The notes below the pieces were generated by a model. It searched no databases. It was not told where the DNA came from and was given only the letters and a program-made list of their open reading frames with translations. The translations under genes and the position numbers were made by a program. From Skeletonema tropicum (taxonomy: Eukaryota; Bacillariophyta; Thalassiosirophyceae; Thalassiosirales; Thalassiosiraceae), in assembly GCA_037178625.1 (NCBI GenBank), contig CM074140.1, positions 1,116,001 through 1,180,000 of the forward strand: DNA of 64,000 nt, written 5' to 3'. This document shows, in pieces, positions 53,102-63,635 of the stretch (the stretch's first letter is position 1; every line of letters begins with the position of its first letter).

Positions 53102-54655
53102 GGCTACGACGTTGTAGCTGATTTAAGAGGTTCAGTGTCGGCTGGCCGGCAGCACCTCATTTAGCCGTATTGTATCTAGCGTCGTCAATATGTGCAAGGG
53201 CCGCTTCTAGTGTCCCGTTATACTCAACGACGATACTATACAAGCTCATTAGCGCTGCTCAGAAGGATTGCATCCGTATTCTTGATGCTACGACGTTGTA
53301 GCTGATTTGAGAGGTCCAGTGTGGGCTTGCCATCAGCACATCATTTCTCCGTATGGTATCTAGCGTCGTCAATGTGTGCAAGGGCCGCTTCTAGTGTCCC
53401 ATTATACTCAACGACGATATCATACAAACGCATTAGCGCTGCTGAGAAGGATTGCATCCGTGTCCTTGATGTCATGACGTTGTAGCTGATTTGAGAGGTC
53501 CAATGTGGGCTGGCCAACAGCACCTCATTTCTCCGTATTGTATCTAGCGTCGTCAATGTGTGCAAGGGCCGCTTCTAGTGTCCCATTATACTCAACGGCG
53601 ATATCATACAAACTCATTAGCGCTGCTGAGAAGGATTGCACTCGTATTCTTGATGCTACGACGTTGTAGCTGATCTGAGAGGTCCAGTGTGGGCTGGCCG
53701 GCAGCACCTCATTTAGCCGTATTGTATCTAGCGTCGTCAATGTGTGCAAGGGCCGCTTCTAGTGTCCCATTATACTCAACGGCGATATCATACAAGCTCA
53801 TTAGCGCTGCTCAGAAGGATTGCACCCGTATTCTTGATGTCATGACGTTGTAGCTGATTTGAGAGGTCCAATGTGGGCTTGCCGGCAGCACCTCATTTCT
53901 CCGTATTGTATCTAGCGTCGTCAACATGTGCAAGGGCCGCTTCTGGTGTCCCATTATACTCAATGTCGATACCATACAAACTCATTAGCGCTGCTCAGAA
54001 GGATTGCATCCGTATTCTTGATGCTACGACGTTGTAGCTGATCTGAGAGGTCCAATGTGGGCTTGCCGGCAGCACCTCATTTCTCCGTATTGTATCTAGC
54101 GTCGTCAACATGTGCAAGGGCCGCTTCTAGTGTCCCATTATACCCAATGTTGATACTATACAAGCTCATTAGCGCTGCTCAGAAGGGTTGCATCCGTATT
54201 CTTGATGTTACGACGTTGTAGCTGATTTGAGAGGTCCAATGTGGGCTGGCCGGCAGCACCTCATTTCTCCGTATGGTATCTAGCGTCGTCAATATTTGCA
54301 AGGGCCGCTTCTAGTGTCCCATTATACTCAATGTCGATACTATACAAGCTCATTAGCGCTGCTCAGAAGGGTTGCATCCGTATTCTTGATGCTACGACGT
54401 TGTAGCTGATTTGAGAGGTCCAATGTGGGCTTGCCGGCAGCACCTCATTTCGCCGTATTGTATCTAGCGTCGTCAACATGTGCAAGGGCCGCTTCTGGTG
54501 TCCCATTATACTCAATGTCGATATCATACAAGCTCATTAGCGCTGCTCAGAAGGGTTGCATCCGTATTCTTGATGCTACGACGTTGTAGCCGATTTGGGC
54601 TGGCAAGCAGCACATGATTTTCCCGTATTGTATCTAGCGTCTTGGCTCATCTTAT
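53102..54655. repeat. 184-bp satellite array, about 8.4 units
   Basis: The landmark GTCGTCAA recurs at 53181, 53365, 53549, 53733, 53917, 54101, 54285 and 54469: seven successive spacings of exactly 184 bp. The last landmark (54649) is shortened by 4 bp. Each unit carries GCAAGGGCCGCTTCTAGTGT, CTCATTAGCGCTGCT, GACGTTGTAGCTGAT and a GAGAGGTCCA(A/G)TGTGGGCT block. Units differ by scattered point changes, with few indels. 184 is not a multiple of 3, and most units contain minus-strand stops, so the repeat is not coding. Confidence 0.95.
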
Positions 54656-54727
54656 TTTGTTCCTATCATGAAGAGTCGCTTAAGTTCTTCTTAGTTGGAT
54701 TGGTTTTGTAGTAGCGATGCTTTTACC

Positions 54728-54870
54728 ACGTAGCTGATCCGAGAGCTCCAGTGTGGGCTGGTCGGCAGCAACAATTTCTACCAAATCGTATCAAACGGCG
54801 TCAGTATGTGCATGAGCCGCTTCTAGTAGCTCAATATTCACGGTTACGATGTTATAGAATTTGTGCAGCT
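54728..54870. repeat. Strongly diverged satellite unit
   Basis: Blocks GTAGCTGATCCGAGAG.TCCAGTGTGGGCTGG, GGCAGCA and ATGTGCA.GAGCCGCTTCTAGT appear in array order but with many changes, just beyond the array edge. Decay of units toward array ends is typical of satellites. Confidence 0.7.
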
Positions 54871-54969
54871 ATGCACCTACTGATAGATCGACTCTATTGG
54901 TGTTTACATGTATTCACGGCAATTCTAACCCCAGTACAATAATTTATACTTACATGTACGCAGCTTGTA

Positions 54970-55185
54970 TTGAATTTTGATTTTGACAAAATAGATACTA
55001 ACACAGGCCAAGACCTAGATAGCGTATTGACTGGGCGCAATATTTGTATATATGTGGTGGATAATGCAGGAGGAATGACAATTCGTGCCATGAAGCAAGG
55101 AGAGGAGATACTCTGTGACTACTTGCTATATTTGGCTCAGCACAAGATAGGGAGGAAGTCATTGCTTCACTACCGGACAGTGTGA
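54970..55185 (+). pseudogene. Possible SET-domain remnant
   Basis: A 71-codon frame includes 'AGGMTIRAMKQGEEILCDYLLYL', close to the end of SET methyltransferase domains (I-x-A-x-x-x-I-x-x-GEEL-x-x-DY). The catalytic NHS region expected just before is absent and the frame is short. It may be a decayed fragment or an exon of a gene not otherwise seen. Weak call. Confidence 0.3.
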
Positions 55186-56101
55186 TGGAAGTGAGGTCGG
55201 AGATATCACCAGCTACGAATCAAGCATGTAGTAAATATGTTAAAACTTAGACAATCTCAAGCCGCATTGAAGTTGAAGTACTTCTAGGATAAGAACAAGA
55301 AGCTGTGGGCCTCAGTCATCTAACAAAGCAGTTGCGCTGTAGGGTAGTAGGAAGTGAAGAAAGTACTCTTGCCAGAGTCAGATTCGGTTGATACTCTACA
55401 CTACCCTCATCTTCATCTCCAACTCTTGCCAACGAAACAACTACTGTTCTAACCCATTCCTAATGTTTACATAGCTCAACCACTTCAAGTCAAGTGTATG
55501 CTTACTTATAGTTATAGGCTTAGCTTCGATTTCTTCATGTAACATAGGCAAAGAGTGAAGGAAGATCTTTTCGATCTACTCCTATACTCGAAGAAGCCCT
55601 TGGGGCCTGCTGGGTACGGTTAGTCCGACACAAGTGTATGGCAAACGCTTGCTACTTTACTTGCGTGCAGAGGCGTGGCTAGCCATTGGAGCAGTTCGAG
55701 TGTGGTATGGTGTAGGAGTGACCGTAGATAAAAGATAATCGTACTTACGTTTTAGGTACCATCAATTTTGATTTTTTGAATTTCTTTTGAACATTGAATC
55801 GATACATCTAATGAACCAAGCTCGACTTCGGGTGACATAGGAGTATTGACTTGGAAATATCCAGACCAAGCTAAATTAAAGAAGCGAATCAGTCGGTAAG
55901 ACGATCTCACTGTTGACGAAGAAGCATGGTTTGCCCTTGACGCAACATCTTGTGCTCTAGTTGATCTTGCGTATCGAATGTCGTGTCATGTCATGAGTTA
56001 TGTCATTGTTTGATGATTGATGTATCAACATACTCACTCCTCTTTTCTACCCACTGCAGTTATTTCATACCTGCAGTTCAAAATAATAATACAACGCAAT
56101 A
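55186..56101. other. Intergenic region upstream of RPA1
   Basis: No coding frame or repeat was recognised. The last 100 bases before the ATG at 56102 are AT-rich leader. Confidence 0.4.
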
Positions 56102-58122
56102 ATGAGTCTCACGAATGGTGCTATTCAGCAAATGTTCCCCATGAGCGGCTCTAGTGACAATCCGTCATTTTTGCCTGCCGTGCAGGTTCTTCACTTGAAG
56201 AAGATTGATCAATCAAGAGGTAGTGGCACCGAGGATAGGTGGAAGGTTCGTTCGGCGTTAATATTAATTGATGTATGCGTTCATGCCGAAATACAGCAGC
56301 TACTAATCTATCACATCTCTTTTCGTATTACTTTCTCTGTAATATCTCATGATAATATAGGTTGTTCTCTCCGATGGAACTCATTTCCTCTCCGGCATGT
56401 GTGCCACCCAACTCAATCCCAAAGTCAATTCAGGAGAAATTGCTCAATTTGCCATTATCAATGTCCAAGAGTTCCTCGTGAATACAATGCCATCTGGACA
56501 AAAGATTATCATTCTGTTGAAATGCGAACTGGTACAAAACCCAGGAAGCAGATTGGGAAACCCAGTGGATATTACCAAGTCGGGAAATGTTGGCTCAGCT
56601 CCTGCACAACGACCTTCGGGAGGAGGAGGAGGAGCGCAGCCAATGTATGGTAATGTGGAATCGAGAGGAAACCCCTATGGTGGTGGTGGAGGTGGTGGCA
56701 GCAACCCATATGGTAGCAGAGGAAACAGCGGTGGAATGGGCATGTCCGGTACAAGGTTCATCGAATCCCGTCATTCGCACCAACGCCTCGTCTCAGGCAT
56801 TTACTCCCATTTCTGGTCTGAACATGTACTCCAATCGTTGGGTGATCCGTGCCAAAATTACTAACAAATCTGAAATTCGTACATGGAGTAATGCCAAGGG
56901 CGAGGGAAGTTTATTCAGTATTGTCGTATTGGACTCGAGTGGAACTGATGTCAAATGTACATTCTTCAAAGAGGCAGTGGATAAGTTTTACAACCTATTG
57001 GAAGAAGGACGTGTGTATACTTTCTCTGGGGGTAGGCTCAAGGTGGCCAATATGCAGTACAACACTTGCAAATCTCAGTTTGAAATCACGTTTGATCCAA
57101 ACTCTGAAATTCATTTGCAGGATGATGCTGAGGATATTCAGGAAAGCTATGATTTTGTAAAGATTGCAACCTTGTCGGAGATGGAACCGAGTGGTTTTGT
57201 GGATGTATTGGCAGTCGTCAAAAATGTTGCTGAACCGGCCATCATAGTGAGCAAAAAGACTGGAAAGGAGATGACCAAGTGTGATCTCACAATTGAGGAT
57301 GATTCTGGAGCTGATGTCAGATTGACTGTGTGGGGAGACCTTGCCGCGAAGGCTGAAACCAAATTTGCTAATTTACCAGTTGTTGCTTTCAAACGAGCCC
57401 GTATCAGTGACTATGGTGGGAGGTCTCTCAGTGGAAGTGGATGCAGTGTCAACCCTTCGATTCCTCAGGCTAATCAATTGAGGCAGTGGTGGTCTGTGAA
57501 CGGTAATAATACTCAGGCACGTAGTCTGTCATCTGCTGGTGGCGGTGCAAGAGGAGCTGACCCTTTTGAGCAGCGGAAAACCGTCTCCTCCATTAAGGAG
57601 GAGCAGTTGGGATACAACGAAAAGCCAGATTGGTTGAGCTTCAAGGCAACCATTACCTTCCTCAAAAAAGACAAAAATGGAGACGAAGGAGCGTGGTACA
57701 CAGCTTGCGCCAATGCCGGTGATCCTTGCAAAAACATGTTCAAGGCAACTCAAACGTCTGATGGAACCTACCATTGCGATAAGTGTCAGCAAACATATGA
57801 GAATTGTGTGCGAAGGTTCATCTTCTCTGGGACAGTCGCTGATGACACCTCGACATCGTGGGTATCTGTGTTCAACGATCAGGCAGAGACCATGTTCAAC
57901 GGTGTCAAAGCGGATGATCTTTTCGCGCAGGTTGCAGAGGGAGAGAAAGACTCTTATGACTCAACGTTTGCCAAAGCGACATGCACTGAATGGATCATCA
58001 AGTGCAAAGTGAAGCAAGAGCATGTCGGGGATGAATCGAGGGTGAAGACATCCATTGTTAATTTGACTCCAATTGACTATGCCGCTGAAAGTCGCAATCT
58101 TTTGGCAGCTTTGGGTGCGTAA
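56102..58122 (+). CDS. RPA1: Replication protein A large subunit (RPA70)
   Basis: Single-stranded-DNA-binding subunit for replication, repair and recombination. Exon 1 is 56102-56245, the intron 56246-56360 (115 bp, weak donor GTTCGT, acceptor ATATAG, phase 0) and exon 2 56361-58122. Domain order: N-terminal OB fold (LTNGAIQQMF...VVLSDGTHFLSGMCATQLNP), a Gly-rich linker (Gly9 and GNPYGG repeats), DBD-A (WVIRAKITNKSEIRTWSNAKGEG), DBD-B (ESYDFVKIATLSEME...LTVWGDLA) and DBD-C with its zinc ribbon (CANAGDPC, then YHCDKCQQTYENC). The frame shifts by +1 in the linker near 56751-56754 (one extra base in ACAAGG); homology on both sides is intact. Length is normal for RPA70. Confidence 0.93.
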
Positions 58123-58267
58123 GAAGAGGCAAGTAACACAGTGAGAGCAAACTTCGTTTCAAAATGCATGAAAGGGGATTAAAAATGTAATAATATACTG
58201 AATGGGAACGGTCACATTTCTTGGTTTGAACTAATTCAAAATTAAGGATGAAATCAAGCTTTTGTCT

Positions 58268-59215
58268 TTACTTCCGGCTAGCGAAAGCAGTTTTGCCAGT
58301 CCTTTTGAACATTGGGTTGTCAGAACGAGATCCGTCACGAGCCTTCACCTTTTTCTTTGTCTCTTTCTTCTTCTTCTTAGCCTTCTTGCCACCACCTGCA
58401 CCAAATCCTCCTCCTCCAAAGCCACCACTGTTTCCAGCTGGTTCTTCCTCTTCCTCCTCCTCCTCCACTTCCAAAGGTGGCATATATCGTGCTGACAATG
58501 GGCGAGGCATCATATTGTTGAATTCTACTTCATTTGGATCGGCGGCAGCATCTGACTCCGTATACAATCCCAAAAGCTTGTTGATGTTCTCTTGCGCCGC
58601 TTCTCTATCTTCTGGAGGGAATCTATCATAACATAATATTCCTTTAAGGTGATCGTATTCATGTTGAAAAACACGGGCTTCAAAATCCTTGAGTCTTCTT
58701 CTCACTTTTTGTCCCTGCTCATTCTGATACTCTGTCTCGATCCATTTACTCCTTGCAACCTGACCTGCACATTCATCACTCCTCAAACTGAGGCAGCCCT
58801 CTTGTTCTACAATGATTTCATCACTATACTTTGTTATCTTGGGATTGCAAACAACACGCTCCATATTCTTTGAATCTGATGGGTTATAGACGAACACATT
58901 CTCATTCAATCCAATCTGGGGTGCTGCCAATCCCACGCCTTTTGACTCGTACATGACCATGAGCATCTCTTGTGTCTTTGCTTGGAATGAATCATCGAAT
59001 TCAGTTATGGGATTGTTTGGGACGTGACGTAGAGCTGGCCGAGGATACTCGGTGATAACGAAATCTGTACCCTGGAATGATGTCGGGTTGAGTCTCATTA
59101 CGCAGGAATGTTTGTTGGCGACAACATTACTCAATCTCTGGTAGGAACTTGAGAAGCTGTCGGCTGACGACGCAAATAGAGCGATAGTCAAAGTTAGACG
59201 ATTATACAACCTCAT
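58268..59215 (-). CDS. Plastid peptide deformylase with basic C-terminal tail
   Basis: Removes the formyl group from nascent organelle proteins. 315 residues, single exon. The N-terminal signal peptide runs into SADSF-SSS (17-24), an ASAF-like plastid signal. The three deformylase motifs are present: GVGLAAPQ (93-100), EGCLS (139-143, metal ligand Cys141) and QHEYDHLKG (184-192, ligands His185 and His189, catalytic Glu186). The form with EGCLSL fits the plant PDF1B class. After about residue 235 comes an unusual extension: an acidic run (E8), a Gly-rich patch (GGFGGGGFGAGGG) and a Lys-rich end (KKAKKKKKETKKKVKARDG). Such a basic tail could bind the ribosome, where the enzyme works; that is inference. 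Confidence 0.92.
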   Translation of the reverse strand: MRLYNRLTLTIALFASSADSFSSSYQRLSNVVANKHSCVMRLNPTSFQGTDFVITEYPRPALRHVPNNPITEFDDSFQAKTQEMLMVMYESKGVGLAAPQIGLNENVFVYNPSDSKNMERVVCNPKITKYSDEIIVEQEGCLSLRSDECAGQVARSKWIETEYQNEQGQKVRRRLKDFEARVFQHEYDHLKGILCYDRFPPEDREAAQENINKLLGLYTESDAAADPNEVEFNNMMPRPLSARYMPPLEVEEEEEEEEPAGNSGGFGGGGFGAGGGKKAKKKKKETKKKVKARDGSRSDNPMFKRTGKTAFASRK

Positions 59216-59489
59216 CGTGCAATTAGGTTAGACTCCAAACAGGCAGTTGTGATAGTTTTATTGTCAGTCTACACCATCAATAAGCATCAATAGCAGCATC
59301 ATTATGTTGCATAGTTTGCAATAAGTTGATGCGTATGTGAAGCTCTCCGTACGTAGGTTGATACTAATTCCGTCAAATCTCCCTTACCTTTCGAAAAGCC
59401 GGACATGGAAGTAAAAGCAAGAAGTAGTATTGTAGTGATCAATAACGGCGAACCTTCATGCTCTAGAGAGCCAATAGTAGAGATCGAAG

Positions 59490-60425
59490 ATGGCACTTCT
59501 TACTCTGCTTTCGGCAGCCTTGCTGCTACTCTGTCTCTACGATGCACAAGCATTCTCCGCCGGAAAGGGCTTCGGAAAATCATCATCATCATCTCCCTCC
59601 AACCAAAGTTTCATAGGTGCAGATCGATTCACAGCAATCTGCCCAGCTGATCCCGAAACAATCACAAAGTTCGATTCAACACTAATCAATGAAGATGACG
59701 ATGGATCAAGCGACAAGGATATTTGGGTGGCAGTATATCGGTCGAAAAACAATTTACCCAGCGTGTTTGTACGAGATTCCTTCTTTGATGCAATGGCTGT
59801 CGCTACCACGGCTCAAGATGGAGATTCACAAACGCTAGTTTCTACTTCTAGTCAAGAGGGTGTCGGTGTCATTAGTGGAAATTTGCAAGGTGGAAAGCCT
59901 GTGGCTGTGGCAAGACTTACAGCTTCTAAGGATGATAACACATCAATTATTGATTCAATGAGATGTACATTGAAAAAGGAAAACACCAATCCCGACTGTG
60001 ATGGTGGGTCAGAACATTGTGAGGCGATTGGTGTTTGTATTGATGAGTTAGTAATATCCTATCTACAAAATTATCTTGAGACGACAGAAAGTGATAATGC
60101 AGTGGATTTCGATGGTGGTATTCGATTCCGTGGCACACTGTTCAGTGGTAAATTGTTAGAAGCTAGAGGGTTCCGTGAAGCAAGCCAGCTATCTGCCGAC
60201 ATGCACAGTCATGAATCTGATTTTGATGGGGCACTAACCAATTATGCGGAGAGATCTACTTCAACAGATGTTAGCAAGAGTCCAGGAGCAAGAGATAGAA
60301 GTTTGAAGATTGTTAGCTTGTTGAGTAAGATAGATAGAGATGAGGATAAGAAGGAAGAGGTTCAAGAAGATGAGGAGGAAGATGGTGACTATGATCCTTG
60401 GGCATCAGTAAAAAGATATCTGTAA
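59490..60425 (+). CDS. Plastid-targeted protein, unknown function
   Basis: 311 residues, single exon, ATG context agATGG. A hydrophobic signal peptide ends in D-A-Q-A-F (18-22) followed by SAGKGFGK, a typical diatom plastid-import junction. The mature protein begins with a Ser run. The middle is mixed alpha/beta with 'VGVISGNLQGGKPVAVARL' and cysteines (MRCTLKK, NPDCDGGSEHCEAIGVCIDEL). 'IRFRGTLFSGKLLEARGFRE' follows, reminiscent of N-acyltransferase-type C-terminal strands (L...RGF.E), but this is not firm. The tail is acidic and ends YDPWASVKRYL. Not otherwise recognised. Confidence 0.72.
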   Translation: MALLTLLSAALLLLCLYDAQAFSAGKGFGKSSSSSPSNQSFIGADRFTAICPADPETITKFDSTLINEDDDGSSDKDIWVAVYRSKNNLPSVFVRDSFFDAMAVATTAQDGDSQTLVSTSSQEGVGVISGNLQGGKPVAVARLTASKDDNTSIIDSMRCTLKKENTNPDCDGGSEHCEAIGVCIDELVISYLQNYLETTESDNAVDFDGGIRFRGTLFSGKLLEARGFREASQLSADMHSHESDFDGALTNYAERSTSTDVSKSPGARDRSLKIVSLLSKIDRDEDKKEEVQEDEEEDGDYDPWASVKRYL

Positions 60426-60919
60426 TACGTGATAGAAAAGGCTATGAAATGAATCTGTAACTCATTGCTCTCTCTGAATTACATCGTCTCTATTCATAGC
60501 TGCTCTTAGCACAATAGTAATAGCTTGCCTGGAACCAGGTCGCATCATTGCATTGCAACGTTCATTATCTCTTGCCAGGGCACATAAAAGCCTGTCTCTT
60601 GCGGCCTACATGCTCTAGGCTGCTGCTATTAGAAGCTCGGTCGAAGAAGTAGCAAGCTTACTCATGCATCATGATATTTGTTACATTTTCATTTGTTACA
60701 AGATACCATACATAGCCTTCAGTACTTATGGGTTGCTTATGGGTACAATACCATGTATCTAGAAGAGGGTCATTTTTCGAGTCATTTTATCACTTTTGTC
60801 TTCTCGGTTTTGGGTTGGGACAAAAGAGAGAAGCAAAATAGCAAACGCCACCATGACATAAAAGTAGGTGGCACTACACAACACCGCTGATCACCTGCTT
60901 CCTAGAGCCTCCACACTGT
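60426..60919. other. Intergenic region
   Basis: 494 bases between two plus-strand genes. No feature was recognised. Confidence 0.4.
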
Positions 60920-62558
60920 ATGAACATGAAACGCTCACGTCTGTATCTCACGCTACCCTTCCTTCTTGCATCGCAGGTCGATCTGACCTCTGCAGCTGCT
61001 CTAAGAGCTACATCAAGCCCCTCACAAAACAACGAAGGCGCTCATGATGATAATGACTCTAATACCGACAACGCTCCCTCACAGTTGACTGTAAAGCTGT
61101 CCAGATCTACGCGTCATCGTGCCAAAGGTAGCCAAGAAGGCGTGATAATACCATTGGTTGGAGTTGGAGTGGGCAATTCTCCGCATCACAAAATCCCATT
61201 TATACTGGCATCGGCTCTGTCTCCTAAGACACCTAACACTGAAGATTTACATTACAGATTGGTAGATACGAGTCACACTGATTCTGCATTAGAAGTCTTG
61301 GTTGGGAGATCTTTGAGTCGACTGTTGATGTCTGAAGGAAAGTCAAAATCATCTCCTTCAGCGAGCACAAGAGAAGAATACCATCTACTCATCAAAATAC
61401 ACCATACGCACCTTGGATATGAGCGGACAATGCTAAGTGTTCAAAATTCTCTTGACGATATTCTTCCAGGATCTACTGGTGGTACTTCATCATCGAATAC
61501 AATAGACATACGAGTCCATGCTGTGATACAATATCCACGATGCTATGACAGCTTCTTCGCGTCAGAAACCTACAAGAAGTCACCCAACTTTCCAGTGAAA
61601 CACTCTTCTTGTTATGAAGAAGAAGACGCTTTAGATGATGCAACAAAATCCGCTGGGCCATCACCGTTAATTGATACAGAAAACGCATGGAGGAGATCCT
61701 GGCGAGCCCTCGAAGAATTGTACCATCACGGAACGTTGGAGAGCATCGGAGTGTCGAACTTTGGCCCTTTTGATATGAATGGGCTGTATGAGATATCTAC
61801 GGAGGGTCCACATTTGTATCAAGGGACTTTACGCACATTACTGTTGGAGGAAGAATTGATTGAACAATTGATAAGACATGGAGTGCATTATCAATGCGTT
61901 GATGCTGCCTCGGCTGTCCTCGCAGGAAGGTTCAGTGCGCCAGAAGCGTACGCCACCTTGGAGAGGATAGGTGCCAAGCATGGCAGTGTCGGCGAAGGTG
62001 ACACTCTTGATGCCTACGGGTACTCTTGCAGTGCAAATAGTCCTTGGTTGGCTTGTTCAACGTGGTGTCGGCGTGTTTCCTGGCACTACGTCGACAGCTC
62101 ACTTGGTAGAAAATAGTCCTTTGACTTTGGCCAGCATTCCCAAGTTCAGTCCACGAGAGAATTTAGACATTGAAACTGCACTAATAGCAATAGTCAATGG
62201 TAAGGGTACCGAAGAGATTGGTGGGATCACACGAACAGAAAAGGAAGGTATCACTCCAGAGAATGTAGAACTTACCGCCAGTGGTAGTCTTACCTCCAGT
62301 GACCTTGTTGGCGTCGACGGAGGAGGAATCGTCGCCACCTTTTTTAACAGCTTACAGCGCAACATTCGAATCTTCCAGATCCATCCAGAGACGGGAAGAC
62401 AGATACAGTTATCTCGGGGCATACCTCCAGGGAGGAGTGGACGGCTGATTGTAGAACCTGAAGATGTCTTGATAGCATACGATGGTCACGGTACTGCAGT
62501 CAAAAAGTTTCTAGTAGAAGAAGGCACTTCTGGGAGGGTAGACTTTACCTGTGAATAA
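60920..62558 (+). CDS. Secreted aldo-keto-reductase-like protein with VHL-like C-terminal domain
   Basis: The N-terminus is a signal peptide (about 1-28, ending TSAAA). The AKR fold is recognisable: PLVGVGVGNS, LVDTSHTDSALEVLVG, LLIKIHHTHLGYERTMLSVQNSL, GTLESIGVSNFGPFD, and after the frame break IVLGWLVQRGVGVFPGT. Of the AKR tetrad, Asp (LVDT) and Lys (LLIK) are kept. The Tyr (usual D-T-A-x-x-Y) is replaced, and the His of the YLIH strand becomes Gln (AVIQYP). So it is probably a pseudoenzyme. One extra T near 62026 (TACTCTTGCAG) shifts the frame +1 inside the conserved helix. After the barrel, 'ATFFNSLQRNIRIFQIHPETG' and 'IPPGRSGRLIVEPEDVLIAYD' resemble the VHL beta domain. The second start codon (MKRS) two codons later is equally possible. 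Confidence 0.72.
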
Positions 62559-62636
62559 CATAGATTAGATGATGACAGTTTTATTCGTGTATAAGTTATC
62601 ATTGATGTTACATTATTCCAAGCTCTCTTCATCTGC

Positions 62637-63635
62637 CTATCCAGTCGTAGCAAATGCAACTCCACCAATGACCAATGGTATACCCAGATATAACCGTACA
62701 AAGTCCAGCAATAGAAGAATCATCATTCCATGACCACAAGCGGTGGTGAAAGTATCCACAAGTGTCACTGGTCGATCCTTCTGCTTACTGTCGTCAATAT
62801 GAGAATCAAAGTAGTAAAATCCAGGAAAGCTGACAATGAAATAAATGCCATAAAATGCTGATCCCCACGTGTATGCCATTGTTCTATCCTCAAACCGATA
62901 GTAGGGAAAGCTAGATATTGTTAATGTCTCCATAAAGGCAGTGAAGTAGCTGAGAGATAATATTGTGAACCAAAACAGAATCGTTTTCATCCATCCCTTT
63001 TGATACGATTTATCCACAAATCGCAATATACCATTACTGACACACACATGATAGGTGCAAAAGTAGAAATGAGTGGCCAAGAACATTGCAATTGGTACAT
63101 CATTAAGTCTATGCGATGGCATGGTATATTCCGCCTTGAGCACCGAGTAAAAGTAATGAGTATACCAGTAATTACCAATAAAGGCATATGTCATGAGATA
63201 GATTGTCGCCTTGGTCGAATACCTCTTATAGTACGGTCGTTGCATATCAGGATTAATGATGATTCTGTTCTTCACTACAGGAGCACTTGCCAATGGATAC
63301 AGAAATGGTTGTAGCATTAATGGCAATGCTAATCCACCACATACTCCGAGATATCCCCAGGCAGTCAGGTATTCATAAGCTTGGGACACTACTATGAAGC
63401 CGAAGATGCCAATCCATACAACTGTGTATTGCCAGGCGAAGACTTCGTAGCAGTATTTACTTGGCTCTGACTTTGGGTCGGGCAAGAGCAGTGGTACTTT
63501 CGAAGTATTGTTTTTGGGGGCTTCGTTCATCGGTGTTTGAAGGGAGTGCATGCCAACAAGGATTGCAAACATTGTGAATAGGATGGCAGTCATCTTTGCC
63601 TCGATTGGCAAGTCGCTGATATTATCACTCATCAT
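62637..63635 (-). CDS. CPI1: Cycloeucalenol cycloisomerase (CPI1)
   Basis: 332 residues, single exon, polytopic ER protein that opens the 9,19-cyclopropane ring of cycloeucalenol to obtusifoliol in the cycloartenol sterol pathway of plants, algae and stramenopiles (EC 5.5.1.9). Strong blocks of the family: 'YAFIGNYWYTHYFYSVLKAE', 'YTMPSHRLNDVPIAMF', 'LATHFYFCTYHV', 'SYFTAFMETLTISSFPYYRF', 'FYGIYFIVSFPGFYYFD', and the C-terminal hydrophobic 'MMILLLLDFVRLYLG'. About seven to eight hydrophobic segments are visible. It is slightly longer than plant CPI1, owing to a longer N-terminus with one extra hydrophobic segment. Start MMSDN is the first ATG of the frame. Confidence 0.92.
   Translation of the reverse strand: MMSDNISDLPIEAKMTAILFTMFAILVGMHSLQTPMNEAPKNNTSKVPLLLPDPKSEPSKYCYEVFAWQYTVVWIGIFGFIVVSQAYEYLTAWGYLGVCGGLALPLMLQPFLYPLASAPVVKNRIIINPDMQRPYYKRYSTKATIYLMTYAFIGNYWYTHYFYSVLKAEYTMPSHRLNDVPIAMFLATHFYFCTYHVCVSNGILRFVDKSYQKGWMKTILFWFTILSLSYFTAFMETLTISSFPYYRFEDRTMAYTWGSAFYGIYFIVSFPGFYYFDSHIDDSKQKDRPVTLVDTFTTACGHGMMILLLLDFVRLYLGIPLVIGGVAFATTG

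Noticed and set aside
53341..53749. Minus-strand open frames of 74 codons repeated in the satellite
   Set aside because: They are produced by the repeat itself. The 184-bp period breaks the frame each unit and other units carry stops, so no protein is supported.
53102..54655. CRISPR-like array
   Set aside because: Repeats are contiguous 184-bp units without spacers and the genome is eukaryotic.
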